From Prinsepia uniflora (taxonomy: Eukaryota > Streptophyta > Magnoliopsida > Rosales > Rosaceae), in NCBI GenBank assembly GCA_032719365.1, contig CM064871.1, forward strand, positions 36,491,566 to 36,555,565: a stretch of DNA of 64,000 bases, in the 5' to 3' direction. Within the stretch, counting starts at the first letter, position 1. Every line of letters starts with the position of its first letter. The notes beneath the pieces were generated by a model that did not search any database, was not told the DNA's origin, and was given only the letters and a program-made list of their open reading frames with translations. Below, piece by piece: positions 35,834-46,559 of this stretch. Position numbers and translations under genes: made by a program.

Positions 35834-37192
35834 CCCATCATCGTCGATTCAAGCTCGAACCAGACGGCCATACTCCCCCTGTTTCACGATCCATCCGCTC
35901 CGGTCACCCCCCGTCACGGTGGCAACACCAGACTCTTCCTAGGGCCTTACTGATCCTAGACCAACACTCCTAGACCTTCGACTCAGCCCCAACCTCGACG
36001 ACTTTGGGTTCGAACATCACGGCAAAACAGAGCACCAGAGTGCCCGCCGTCGTCTGATCTCCACCGTGTACACCCCCGTCACGGCGACCATCCTAGTCGA
36101 CGCCTAGGACCCTCCTGAACCTCACCCTGACCTCCATTCCTCTCGACTCTAAGCCCAACCTCACGACTTTCAAATTGAACATCACGGGAAAAACAGAGCA
36201 AGAGATCTCACCTTTCGATTGCGTCTCCGCCGTGCGCACCGCTGCGTGCCACGGTGTTCGTTGGACTCCCTGCAGCCTCCTGAACTTCCCACGGTCGTGG
36301 TTTGAGTCACCACACGGCGTAGCCACCACCAAACTCTCTCACGGTCTCCCTGTTTCCCCAAAACTTTGCCGCACCACCACCGTGCCACCGTGCACGATTC
36401 CTCCACCAAAACACGATCACTAGTACAAACACTCCTCCCTGTCACTCTCACAAGAACTCTTCACTCCCCCCTTGCACTGAGTCGATCAATTGCTCCCAAT
36501 TCCTCACCCTCTGTTTCTGTCTGTGTCGAAGAACAACACACGGGCACACACAGTTGCACCCAAATAATTGGGACCGCGCACGTACAGGATTCCACCAGAA
36601 TCCTCTAGTCCTGTGCCACATGTCACCAATCACTCAACCCTTCTCCCACCTGGTTCAATCTCAGCCTTCCATTTCTTCTTTCTCTGCACAAATCCCAATG
36701 TGCCACAAAGACCAAAATACCCTCCAATTTAACTCATTTTTTACGGTTTTGCCACAACTTCCTAGACCCGTATCTCTCGCCTCGTAAGTCCGATGAATAC
36801 GTGCCGCCTGTCATCGAACTCAGGTCGACGAGATCTACCTAACCATCCTAGGTCAACATACCAAAACCCGATTGTTCAAAAAGTCAACTTTTCCCCCTAT
36901 TTTACCAAAATTACGATAATACCCTCGACTTCCGATCATCACAACTTCCTCCTCGGATGCCGGAATTGAACGTACCACATGTCTACGGGTTCGTGACGTC
37001 CTAAACTACGTCCTAGTCACCGGTCAAAGTCCATCCGACTACCCGAACTAAAGTCAACATTTTTGCCCAAACTAGGGGCAAAATCGTCATTCTACGCTAA
37101 GGACCTTATCGGTACCGACTACCCACCGTTAAACCTCACTAATCCCACCTTAATCACTATCTTAATCCCAGCTCTCGGGACGGGTTGTTACA
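35834..37192 (-). repeat. Element C, 3' LTR, proximal part
   Basis: This resumes C's 3' LTR after D, beginning with the duplicated CCCAT, and matches 40,610-41,967 closely. It ends CGGGACGGGTTGTTACA at 37,192. Next to it, ATCTACCCACCTAAAAAG is the reversed purine tract (CTTTTTAGGTGGGTAGAT). Confidence 0.88.
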
Positions 37193-37583
37193 ATCTACCC
37201 ACCTAAAAAGAATTTCGTCCCCGAAATTCCACAGCTAATTCCCGACACCTAGGGTCTCCTACCCGGTAAATAACAACCTCTCCTGGGCCTCCACCTTGGG
37301 TATTTCACTCCATCCCCAACTACTGTTACCACGGCCAACCTACGCAAGGGAAACTCTATGAACAGAAAACAAAGGTATTTTACAATACCTCATATGGAGT
37401 ACCCAATAGAATTCACAGAGCACATCCTCACGTACTACCATCTCACCATTCCAAACCAGCTCGTCTACTAGCCCAGACAATCGAACACCTATCTCCTTCG
37501 GCTGCTACTTTGGCCACTATCGGAATAAATCTACAAAGTCCTAAAGGCAACCTCTAGCTTGTGGGTTCTCTCCTTCAATAGCC
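37193..37583 (-). other. Element C downstream of gag, polypurine tract side
   Basis: About 390 bp of non-coding sequence between the gag stop and the 3' LTR. Next to the LTR, in element orientation, it reads GGAATTTCGGGGACGAAATTC and then a CTTTTTAGGTGGGTAGAT tract. This is equivalent to the AAGGAGGGAAG tract of A, B and D but less purely purine. Confidence 0.65.
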
Positions 37584-38774
37584 TTATATCGACCAGTTAT
37601 AGTCACTCCTTCCTATTCTTTCAGTCATCCTTCCATTGTACCACTCCCCAGGTCTCCTAGGGAACATCCTAGACTCGCGCCCAGAATCCAACAACAAAAC
37701 TAAGTACAACACAAGCAATGCTAATAAAGTACCTGTCCCCGCATCTGGTGCCGACTGAACTTCCTGCTGAGTCATCGAGAACACGCGGGCCTGAGATCCT
37801 GACGCTCTACCACGTCCTCTCGAACTACTAGTGGCAGTGCCACCACCTCCTCTCGGGCCTGCTGTCCCTGACGCTGTACTTTGTTCGGGCTCCGCTGCTC
37901 CTCGACCTACACCACCATCCTGTGGCAACAATGGACACTCACGTCGGAAATGACCTCGCTCCCCACAGTAGAAACACACATTCCAATCGGGTCCACTGCT
38001 CGGTCTCCCTGTGGACGCTACAGACGTCGCACTAGCTTGCGGAGTCGGCGGTGCTCGGTAACTCCAAAATCCGGAACTCTGGAAACTGCCAGGCCTACCC
38101 AAACGATCATCGCCCGACGATGACGCTCCACCGAAGTTACCTCTTTTCGGTGTCCGCTGGCTCGAAGCTCCAGGAATAGATGGTTCTCGGCGGCGTACCG
38201 GCAAACTAGCCTCCACCCTCAATGCAGCGTCTAACAAGTCTCGAAGGGTAGCAATGGATCCAGCCGTCACTATGGCTCGAATCTCGCCTCGTAAGCCCAA
38301 TTCAAACCTACGGCACTTCTCAGCTTCAGTGACTACAAACGCAGGGGCAAACCGGGACAACATCTGGAATTTCCGTTCATACTCAGCCACTGTCATAATC
38401 CCTTGTTGGAGATGCAAGAACTCCGCCTCCTTGGCACCCCGGAAAGAACGAGGATAATACTGCTCCAGAAACCGTTCCCTGAACGTCTCCCAAGTCACAC
38501 TATGGGCATCCCAACCGGACAACTCGAGGGTATACCACCACTCGTACGCCGTACCATCTAGTAAAAATGTAGCCAACAATACTCGCTCCTCCGGCGGACA
38601 ATGCATCACCGCAAAAATCCGCTCAAGTCTGGTAATCCACCTCTGGGCTTCCTCAGGATCAACCCCGCCACTAAAAGTAGTAGCCCCGAGCCGCTGGGCT
38701 CGCTCGATCGTAGCACTCTCTGTCTCTCTTGCTTCGTCTTCAGGTTGTGGAGAGGGTCTACGTCTCGGTGGCAT
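37584..38774 (-). CDS. gag: Retrotransposon Gag protein of element C
   Basis: The product is a 396-residue capsid-nucleocapsid protein that would assemble the cytoplasmic particle and bind element RNA. I chose the Met at 38,774 (MPPRRRPSPQPEDE); the frame is open 14 codons further up. That Met lies about 95 nt after the PBS. Roughly residues 40-190 form the gypsy Gag domain, with EEAQRWITRLERIF, a YEWW motif, FRERFLEQYYP and the AEYERKF region. A basic, Gly/Ser-rich linker follows. Near residues 267-280 lies a CCHC zinc knuckle (CFYCGERGHFRREC). After a Gly/Arg-rich stretch the frame reads VFSMTQQE and then a hydrophobic run ending LLLDSGRES. That looks like the beginning of aspartic protease (DSG), cut off by the deletion that removed pol. 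The stop at 37,584 lies about 390 bp from the 3' LTR. There are no internal stops, which suggests recent activity. Confidence 0.88.
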   Translation of the reverse strand: MPPRRRPSPQPEDEARETESATIERAQRLGATTFSGGVDPEEAQRWITRLERIFAVMHCPPEERVLLATFLLDGTAYEWWYTLELSGWDAHSVTWETFRERFLEQYYPRSFRGAKEAEFLHLQQGIMTVAEYERKFQMLSRFAPAFVVTEAEKCRRFELGLRGEIRAIVTAGSIATLRDLLDAALRVEASLPVRRREPSIPGASSQRTPKRGNFGGASSSGDDRLGRPGSFQSSGFWSYRAPPTPQASATSVASTGRPSSGPDWNVCFYCGERGHFRRECPLLPQDGGVGRGAAEPEQSTASGTAGPRGGGGTATSSSRGRGRASGSQARVFSMTQQEVQSAPDAGTGTLLALLVLYLVLLLDSGRESRMFPRRPGEWYNGRMTERIGRSDYNWSI

Positions 38775-38868
38775 CGTCAACCGCACGCTGAAAGAGGCAT
38801 AGAAGCAGTCAAACAACTAAAACACAACCTCACAAACCGACAGACCCAACAAACTCGAGAAAACCTAG

Positions 38869-38880
38869 GCTCTGATACCA
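38869..38880 (-). other. Element C primer-binding site
   Basis: On the minus strand this reads TGGTATCAGAGC, three bases after the LTR end. It is complementary to initiator tRNA-Met, as in A and D. Confidence 0.9.
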
Positions 38881-38883
38881 ATT

Positions 38884-41800
38884 TGTCAGGACCCACCCCG
38901 GTTTCACCCCGAAACCCGAGGTAAATCCTGCTCCCGTCTGACTGCCCGACACAACACGCAAGTACAACTCACTCAAAATCACCCAAAACTCAGTCAGACG
39001 CAGGAGAAACTATATAAAATATCCCGAAGATATAATGTACAGAGCATATGACAAAACACAAGGAATCGAAAACCGATAACATTTACACGCACGCGGAAGA
39101 AATGTAAACACTCCGGGAATCCCGCTCGTCACTTCTATGCCTCATGCACTGCCTCGACGTCAAGACCCCGCGCTCGCTCCACAACTTGGAGGGCAATTTA
39201 AAACAGAAAAGTGTGAGTGGACCATAATAAAAGAAAAGGTCGAAAACCATGTATCAGAAAAACCGAGTTTAACCCTCCGTTTTGAAAACCACATGCATAA
39301 CCCAATCTTAGGACACAGTTATAAACCAAGTTACCGTAAATCACATCATAAGAAACAGAAACACTATAAAACAGTTAGAAAAACCACAGCATGTGAATCA
39401 TAAAACCGTATCAGAAACCATAAACATCAAATCATCATTTTCTGATCAAACCTGCTGGACCTATCCGAGTCTTTAAACTCCCGAGTCTTTAAACTCAATC
39501 CAGGCCTTAATAATATCCGAGTCTTTAAACTTCCGAGTCTTTAAACTCAAAGGCCTACGGGGGAAATATCAATATATCCAAGTCTTTAAACTCCCAAGTC
39601 TTTAAACTCAATCCGGGCCCGTCCCCCCGTCAAATATATCCGGTCCTTTAAACCCAATAACCAGATCCAGCAAATCCAATCCCAACCGTTTGAAAACCAC
39701 TTGAAATCCATATCCAAACTCGAATCTGAAATCCCCGGTCTGAAGCCCTTCCGGCGTTCAGAACCGTCATTCCAAACCCAAATCCGGAATCCACTTTTCA
39801 ACCTTTAACCAAAGTCCAATTGTCAATTTCGATTTCAAAACCAACCCTTTCTCAAAATCATGTTCCAAAATCCATTTATAATCATTAGAAATCATTTTCC
39901 ATTTGAAATCTCAAAACTATAACATTATAATCAGAAATCAACCTTTTATCGTAAAACGTGCCAATTACCGTATCTTCTCGAAAAACGTGCAATTATGTAA
40001 AATCACATCATAAATCCAACAATCATGAAATCACATATATCAAACAATTATAGAAAACAGTTATGCATGTTTGAGTTTAAGGAAAGGGTCCACTCACAGT
40101 ACCAAGCCCTCAATCGCGTCCCGAACGTCCTGTACGTTCCTCGGCTTCCTCGGGAAATCCCGATCCTGTCAATCACCGTCAAAAAAACGTCACTAATACG
40201 TCTACGAAAGTTCACCTAAATTTCCTCAAAATTCCCCGAATCGAAAACGTAAAACCCGGGACCTTAAACCTTCACCCTCGCGGAACTAAACTCAAACGAC
40301 GTCCGATTGACCCGAAACCAACTCCATTGAACTCACCATAACTCCTAGACCAACAACCATGTTGACTACTTCTCCAACCGCCGCCGCACGCGCCCCCACG
40401 CGCCGCCCAAAGTGGCTGCGCGTGGCCCTCACGCGCTGCTACAGTGCACCGTCATCAACCTCGACTCACTGTGTTGAACCAGCGCTGCAACCTGGACCGG
40501 CGAGAAGCAATCTCCACCGTCCGGCCACCATTTCATCTCCTCTCTTTTCCTATAGCTTCATCCAGGCACCATGAATTCATCCCCCTGCTCCTCTAACCTC
40601 GACATGGCCCCATCATCGTCGATTCAAGCTCGAACCAGACGGCCATACTCCCCATGTTTCATGATCCATCCGCTCCGGTCACCCCCCGTCACGGTGGCAA
40701 CACCAGACTCTTCCTAGGGCCTTACTGATCCTAGACCAACACTCCTAGACCTTCGACTCAGCCCCAACCTCGATGACTTTGGGTTTGAACATCACGGCAA
40801 AACAGAGCACCAGAGTGCCTGCCGTCGTCTGATCTCCGTCGTGTACACCCCTGTCACGGCGACCATCCTAGTCGACGTCTAGGACCCTCCTGAACCTCAC
40901 CCTGACCTCCATTCCTCTCGACTCTAAGCCCAACCTCACGACTTTCAAATTGAACATCACGGGAAAAACAGAGCAAGAGATCTCACCTTTCGATTTCGTC
41001 TCCGCCGTGCGCACCGCCACGTGCCACGGTGTTCGTTGGACTCCCTGCAGCCTCCTGAACTTCCCACGGTCGTAGTTTGAGTCACCACACGGCGTAGCCA
41101 CCACCAAACTCTCTCACGGTCTCCCTGTTTCCCCAAAACTTTGCCGCACCACCACCGTGCCGCCGTGCACGATTCCTCCACCAAAACACGATCACTAGTA
41201 CAAACACTCCTCCCTGTCACTCTCACAAGCACTCTTCACTCCCCCCTTGCACTGAGTCGATCAATTGCTCCCAATTCCTCACCCTCTGTTTCTGTCTGTG
41301 TCGAAGAACAACACACGGGCACACACAGTTGCACCCAAATAATTAGGACCGCGCACGTACAGGATTCCACCAGAATCCTCTAGTCATGTGCCACATGTCA
41401 CCAATCACTCAACCCTTCTCCCACTTGGTTCAATCTCAGCCTTCCATTTCTTCTTTCTCTGCACAAATCCCAATGTGCCACAAAGACCAAAATACCCTCC
41501 AATTTAACTCATTTTTTACGGTTTTGCCACAACTTCCTAGACCCGTATATCTCGCCTCGTAAGTCCGATGAATACGTGCCGCCTGTCATCGAACTCAGGA
41601 CGACGAGATCTACCTAACCATCCTAGGTCAACATACCAAAACCCGATTGTTCAAAAAGTCAACTTTTTCCCCTATTTTACCAAAATTACGATAATATCGT
41701 CGACCTTCCGATCATCACAACTTCCTCCTCGGATGTCGGAATCGAACGTACCACATGTCTACGGGTTCGTGACGTCCTAAACTACGTCCTAGTCACCGGT

Positions 41801-41967
41801 CAAAGTCCATCCGACTACCCGAACTAAAGTCGACATTTTTTCCCAAACTAGGGGCAAAATCGTCATTCTACGCTAAGGACCTTATTAGTACCGACTACCC
41901 ACCGTTAAACCTCACTAATCCCACCTTAATCACTATCTTAATCCGGCTCTCGGGACGGGTTGTTACA
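38884..41967 (-). repeat. Element C, 5' LTR
   Basis: 3,084 bp, uninterrupted. It starts TGTCAGGACCC beside the PBS and ends GACGGGTTGTTACA before TATTG. It carries GTGAGTGGACC (39,213), the hairpin array (39,467-39,655), GGTCCACTCACAG (40,087) and the CACGCGCC-rich block (40,387-40,440). The intact D target site is near 40,610. It has no copy of the 26-bp palindrome found in A, B, D and G. Confidence 0.88.
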
Positions 41968-42515
41968 TATTGTCCGAGTGAGTTGAGGACTTGAGAGTCC
42001 AGTGGGAAATGGTTTTGGTCGACTACAGGCGACCATACTTCCTAAGTTTTATATAAGTTTGGTTGAGAAGAAATCTGACTGATGAGACAGGATCATCAGT
42101 GAGGGTATGTTTCCAACATGGTTGCAACTTCTCTGTATTCCGAAGTCGATAAAGGAGATGGTCGTTTTTGGATCTATGTCCGATGATGTTGGGTGTCACC
42201 AGTGCGGTGATCACGTATTTATTGGTGGACCCAGGATTGGCTTTGGGTCCGGGGACAAGAGAGGTTGTGATTGAGACAACGAGACGAGTGCTTGATTCCT
42301 GATTAGAGATGGGCATTCCGAAGTAAGATAAAGGAGACTTCTAGTTTTCTGGTCTTTAGCAGATAATGCTGGGTACCGCAGGATGACGTAGGATGAACTT
42401 TGATGTCATCATCTTGGATTCTCCTTGATTTTTCCCTAGGTGGGATGACGAGGAGTGATATGGAAGTTAGAGGATTCAAAGAGGGTGTAAGAGTTGAACA
42501 CCTAGGCTATGAGTC
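41968..42515 (+). other. Element A internal region, second part
   Basis: It starts with the TATTG duplication and holds non-coding sequence shared with B and D (GGTGGACCCAGGATTGG at about 42,224 and CTTGATTTTTCCCTAGG at about 42,425). The border with the Athila-like element E near 42,515 is approximate. Confidence 0.55.
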
Positions 42516-42519
42516 AAAT

Positions 42520-43300
42520 TTGAATGACTTGAAGAGCTCAAATTTTCAATTTCAGACAAGATGATATTGAAACGTTTAGTGAATGCTGGGAAAGATTTAG
42601 AGGACTATTGCTGCAGTGTCCACACCATGGGTTACCTCTTTACCTTCAAATTCAAATTTTCTTTGAAGGTTTAACCCCTACATGTCAATCAATGTGTGAT
42701 AAAGCAACTGGTGGTTCTCTAAAGAAAAAGAGTCCAGATGAGTCTCAAGAACTCTTTGAGATGTTGGGTTCTAAAGCATCAATCAAGAGGGAATAGAAGT
42801 GGTGCATATGAAATTCATTCAACTAATGACGTTTCTTTCAAGGTTGACAACTTGGAAAGGAAACTTGACACTGTGCTTTCAAAGTTAGGCTCATCTCATG
42901 CCTCTCAAAGTGCTACATATGCAAATTACGATCAAGAGCAAGCCAATATGATGAATTGCTATAATTCAAGGCAAATGAATGATCCATATCCAAACACTTA
43001 CAACCCCGGATGGAGGTACCACACTAACCTTTCTTGTGGTGGAAATCAGAATCAAAGCCATGCTCAGCAGCAGCCTAACAACTACCAAGTTCTCCCAAGC
43101 AATCCTATGGAGGAGACATTACAAAAATTCATGCAAACCACTTCCACTTTGTTCCAAAACCAAGCTGCCACCATTTAAAAGCTTGAGACCCAAGTTGGAT
43201 AGCTTGCTACTGCTCTTAACCAAAGAGAACTTGAGAAGCTTCAAAGTCAAACTCAGTTGCTTCAAAACAATCAGGAGCAAGTAAAATCCAACACAACACT
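42520..43300 (+). pseudogene. Athila-like gag, degenerate
   Basis: Frames read ETFSECWERF, CPHHGLPLYLQIQIF and ATGGSL...ELFEML. After a frameshift near 42,790 they read FKVDNLERKLD, NPGWRYH and LETQVG, all typical of Athila-type Gag. At least one frameshift and in-frame stops (about 43,178 and 43,202) break it. The N-terminal half, including the first part of the Gag domain, is missing. Confidence 0.75.
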
Positions 43301-44555
43301 TAGAAGTTGTAAGTTTATTGATAATGGTGTTAACTACTATCTTTCTAATACTTCTAAAATTGTGAATGTAGGTGAAGAGGAAGGAGAGGCAGAACAAGCA
43401 CCCAAGAAAGCTACTGATGTACCTCTTAGGACTAACAAGGATGAACCTGTTTTACATAAGGCTCCCAAGCCTTACGTGCCACCCATTCTTTTTCCAAGAA
43501 GATTTGCTCAATGCAACAAGGATAAGGCCTTCAAAGAACTTTATGACATTCCCATTAAAGTTAATATTAATTTGCCTTTACGTGATTTAATTGATGATGT
43601 TCCAGCCTATGGCAAGTTCTTTAAAGAATTGAACAAGTACAAGAGGAAATATGAACCACATGAGAAGGTTTTAGTCTCTGAGAATGTCTCTGTCGTACTT
43701 CAAAGAAAGCTTCCACCCAAACTTAAAGATCCTGGCAGCTTCTCCATACCTATTACCATTGGGGACAAGAAGATTGAGAAGGGTATGCTAGACTTGGGTG
43801 CAAGTATCAATCTTATGCCATACACGGTTTACATGCATCTAGGTTTGGGAGAGTTGAAACCTACTACAGTTTTTTTACAACTTGCTGATCGTTCAGTAAA
43901 GTATCCAAGAGGTATAGTTGAAGACATTCTAGTTCAAGTTGATAAATTGATCATACCTGCTGATTTTGTAGTGCGTGACAGGGAAGAATCACCAATCAAA
44001 GATTGTGAGTTAACGATTCTTCTTGGGAGGCCATTCATCGCCACAGCAAGGACAATCATAAATGTGCATGATGGAGTGCTCACAATGACAGTTCTTGGAG
44101 AAATTGTCCAATTTAGAGTGTCTGAATCTCTAACTCATCCATATTCTTCTTTAGATTGTTTCTGTGTTGATATATTGGATTCTTTTGTGTTCACCAAATT
44201 TTCTCAAGGCCCCCCTAAAGACCCACTAGAGATTGTCTTGACCAATGTTCTAGATGACTTCGAAGATGAATGGGAGTTGGAAGAGGAAGTTTCTGCTTTG
44301 GAGGCTTTGAAGTCATATCCCAACAACTATTTAGTCCCCCATGAGCCACTTGAGCCATCCACTGATCATCTCATACCCTCAATCGTCAAACCACCAAAGC
44401 TTGAGCTTAAATTACTTCCCTCTCATCTTATGTATATCTTTCTGGGTGACCAAAATTCGCTTCCAGTTATCATAGCTTCTAATCTGACCTCTTTGCAGGA
44501 AGAAAATCTATTAGGAGTTTTGAGAGAGTTCAAATCCCCATTAGATGGTCTATAG
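43257..44555 (+). pseudogene. Gag tail and retropepsin, open for 432 codons
   Basis: This is the longest surviving frame. The aspartic protease domain runs roughly from residue 160 to 300. The active-site motif reads DLGAS (Asp at 43,791), where most retropepsins have D(T/S)GA. The flap-to-C-terminal ILLGRPFI region is near residue 258. Downstream acidic sequence leads to the start of RT. It is still open but has lost its upstream part and its continuation into RT (stop at 44,553), so it is called a pseudogene. Confidence 0.75.
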
Positions 44556-45180
44556 CAGATATCAAAGGAATCAATCCCTCTATGTGCATGCATAGGATAG
44601 TTTTGGAGGAGGATAGCCAAGCTAGCCGTGAACCTCAACGAAGACTCAATCCCAACATGAAATAAGTCGTTAGAGCTGATGTACTTAAGCTACTTGACAC
44701 TGAGATCATCTATCCTATTTCGGACAGCAAGTGGGTTAGTCCTACTCAAGTTGTACCAAAGAAGAGTGGCATGACTGTGGTAAAAAATGATCAAGATGAA
44801 CTTGTACCAACAAGAGTCACGACTAGATAGAGAGTGTGCATCGATTAGAGGAAGTTAAAACTATGACTAGAAAATATCACTTTCCCCTTCCTTTTATTGA
44901 TCAAATGCTTGAAATATTATCTGGTTACTCACACTATAGTTTTCTTGATGGTTATTCAGGTTATAACCAAATCCCAATTGCACCTGAGGACCAAGCGAAA
45001 ACGACCTTTACCTGGCCATTTGGCACGTTTACTTATCGGAGGATGCCGTTTGGTTTGTGTAATGTGCCAGCTACATTTCAAAGATGCATGATGGCCATTT
45101 TCTCTGATATGGTTGAGAGGTTCATCAAGTACGAGGCCAGAGAATTGGAAAACTCCCTCATGTTATTTATTATGCAAGCA
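44556..45180 (+). pseudogene. Reverse transcriptase remnant lacking the catalytic YxDD
   Basis: Readable blocks are KWVSPTQVVPKKSG, HFPLPFIDQM, FLDGYSGYNQI and RRMPFGLCNVPATFQRCM, all standard RT motifs. In-frame stops occur near 44,661 and 44,828. The YxDD active-site box that should follow the FQRCM motif within about 20 codons is absent. The sequence jumps to RNase H-linker-like sequence at about 45,130, so an internal deletion removed the catalytic core. Confidence 0.8.
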
Positions 45181-45640
45181 TGACATTGAATGATGCTTAG
45201 CTAAACTATTCCACAACAGAAAAAGAGTTACTTGTTGTTGTCTTTGCTCTGGAGAAGTTCAGATCTTATCTTGTAGGATCAAAAGTCATTGTCTACTCCG
45301 ACCATTCAGCTCTATGATACTTAATGACCAAAAAGGATGCCAAGCCAAGACTCATTAGATGGATCCTCTTATTACAAGAATTTGATTTGGAAATAAGAGA
45401 TAAGAGTGGCAAAGAGAATGTAGTTGCTGACCACTTATCACGTTTGAAAAGTGAAGAAATTGATAGAAATGCACAGCTGCCCTTGAATGAATCATTCCCT
45501 GATGAACAACTTCTTGCCATCCAAGATGATGAACCATGGTATGTTGTGTTTGTTAATTTTCTTGCTTGTGGTATTATTAGAGATGATCTAACCTTTTGGG
45601 AGAAGAAAATGTTCTTTTCGCAAGTGAAGCACTACATGTG
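45181..45640 (+). pseudogene. RNase H remnant and linker
   Basis: Reading across frames gives NYSTTEKELLVVVFALEKFR, VYSDHSAL and, in one 105-codon frame, LIRWILLLQEFDLEIRDKSG followed by ENVVADHLSRL. These are the C-terminal RNase H motifs of gypsy elements. Stops at about 45,200 and 45,318 break the frame. Confidence 0.78.
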
Positions 45641-46518
45641 AGATGAGCCCTACCTTTTCAAATATGGACCCGATTAGATTATTAGGAAATGTGTTCCTGA
45701 GGTTGAGCAAGAAAGTATACTCAAGTTCAGTCATGAGTTTGCATGTGTAGGTCATTTTGGTGCCAAGAAGACAACAGCCAAGGTTCGGAATGCTAAGAGC
45801 TATCATCAGTGATGGTGGAACTCACTTCTGCAGCAAGCCATTTGAAGCCTTGATGAAGAAGTATGGAACCATATATAGAGTGATCACACCATATCATCCC
45901 CAAACTTCTGGCCAAGTGGAGATAAGCAATAGGGAGATCAAGAATATTCTAATGAAGACTGTGAATTTGACAAGGAAAGACTGGTCCACAAAGTTACATG
46001 ATGCGCTTTGGGCCTATAGAATAGCTTATAAGACTCTTATTGGGATAAGCCCTTACAGAATTGTTTTTGGGAAAGCTTGCCATTTGCCCATGGAGTTGGA
46101 GCACCATGCTTTGTGGGCAATCAAGAAGCTTAACCTGGATTTCACAAAAGCTGGAATGTCAAGAAAGCTGCAACTCAATGAGCTTGAGGAGCTACGGAAT
46201 GAGGCTTATAAAAGTGCGAAGATTTACAAAGAAAGGACCAAGCTTTACCATGATAAAGCTCTCGCGAGAAAGGTATTCTTCCCTGATCTAAATGTTTTAT
46301 TATATGACTCTCGTTTACGTCTCTTTCCAGGTAAACTTAAGTCTAGATGGGTTGGACCTTTCAAAGTGATCAAAGTGTATCCTCATGGAGCAATTGAAAT
46401 AAAGAATCTCAACAATGGTGATAGTTTCAAAGTGAATGGCCACAGATTAAAGCCGTACTTGGTGTCTAATATGGATGTTCCCATTACACATATGGTGGAT
46501 ACGCTTCCATTCCATTAA
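45600..46518 (+). pseudogene. Integrase remnant, first catalytic Asp deleted
   Basis: The HHCC zinc domain is partly readable (IIRKCVPEVE, HFGAKKTTAKV), with stops near 45,641 and 45,676. A deletion at about 45,782 joins it directly to the second half of the catalytic core. From there a 253-codon frame gives IISDGGTHFCS (second Asp), TPYHPQTSGQVEISNREIK (third acidic residue, Glu) and the C-terminal domain with GPFKV, NGHRLKPYL. The segment carrying the first catalytic Asp is gone, so no active enzyme is possible. Confidence 0.8.
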
Positions 46519-46559
46519 GTCCATTTGCAACTACGTCTTTCCTAGACGTTAAATACAGC

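Larger units (their letters stand above)
24867..41967 (-). mobile_element. Element C, gag-only LTR retrotransposon
   Basis: C is a complete minus-strand insertion with TATTG duplications. In its own orientation the 5' LTR is 38,884-41,967, then PBS, gag (38,774-37,584), a purine-rich tract and a 3' LTR (37,192 down to 24,867) that is split by D. Without D the internal region is only 1,691 bp. Gag is intact, and the frame runs a short way into what looks like the start of protease. No RT, RNase H or integrase remains. The PBS and LTR tips fit a Tekay/Del-type chromovirus. It could not have transposed without enzymes from another element. Confidence 0.88.

Noticed and set aside
13437..38880. 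tRNA genes suggested by TGGTATCAGAGC words
   Set aside because: These are primer-binding sites next to LTR ends. No tRNA cloverleaf can be formed around them.
36093..41232. Paired 79-91-codon frames at 36,093-36,451 and 40,868-41,232
   Set aside because: They lie in the two LTRs of element C, are low-complexity Arg/Val-rich translations of GC-rich U3 sequence, and show no protein family motif.
24867..41967. CRISPR-like regular repeats (GAGTCTTTAAACTC arrays)
   Set aside because: Units are short, spacers irregular, no cas genes are present and the context is plant LTR DNA.
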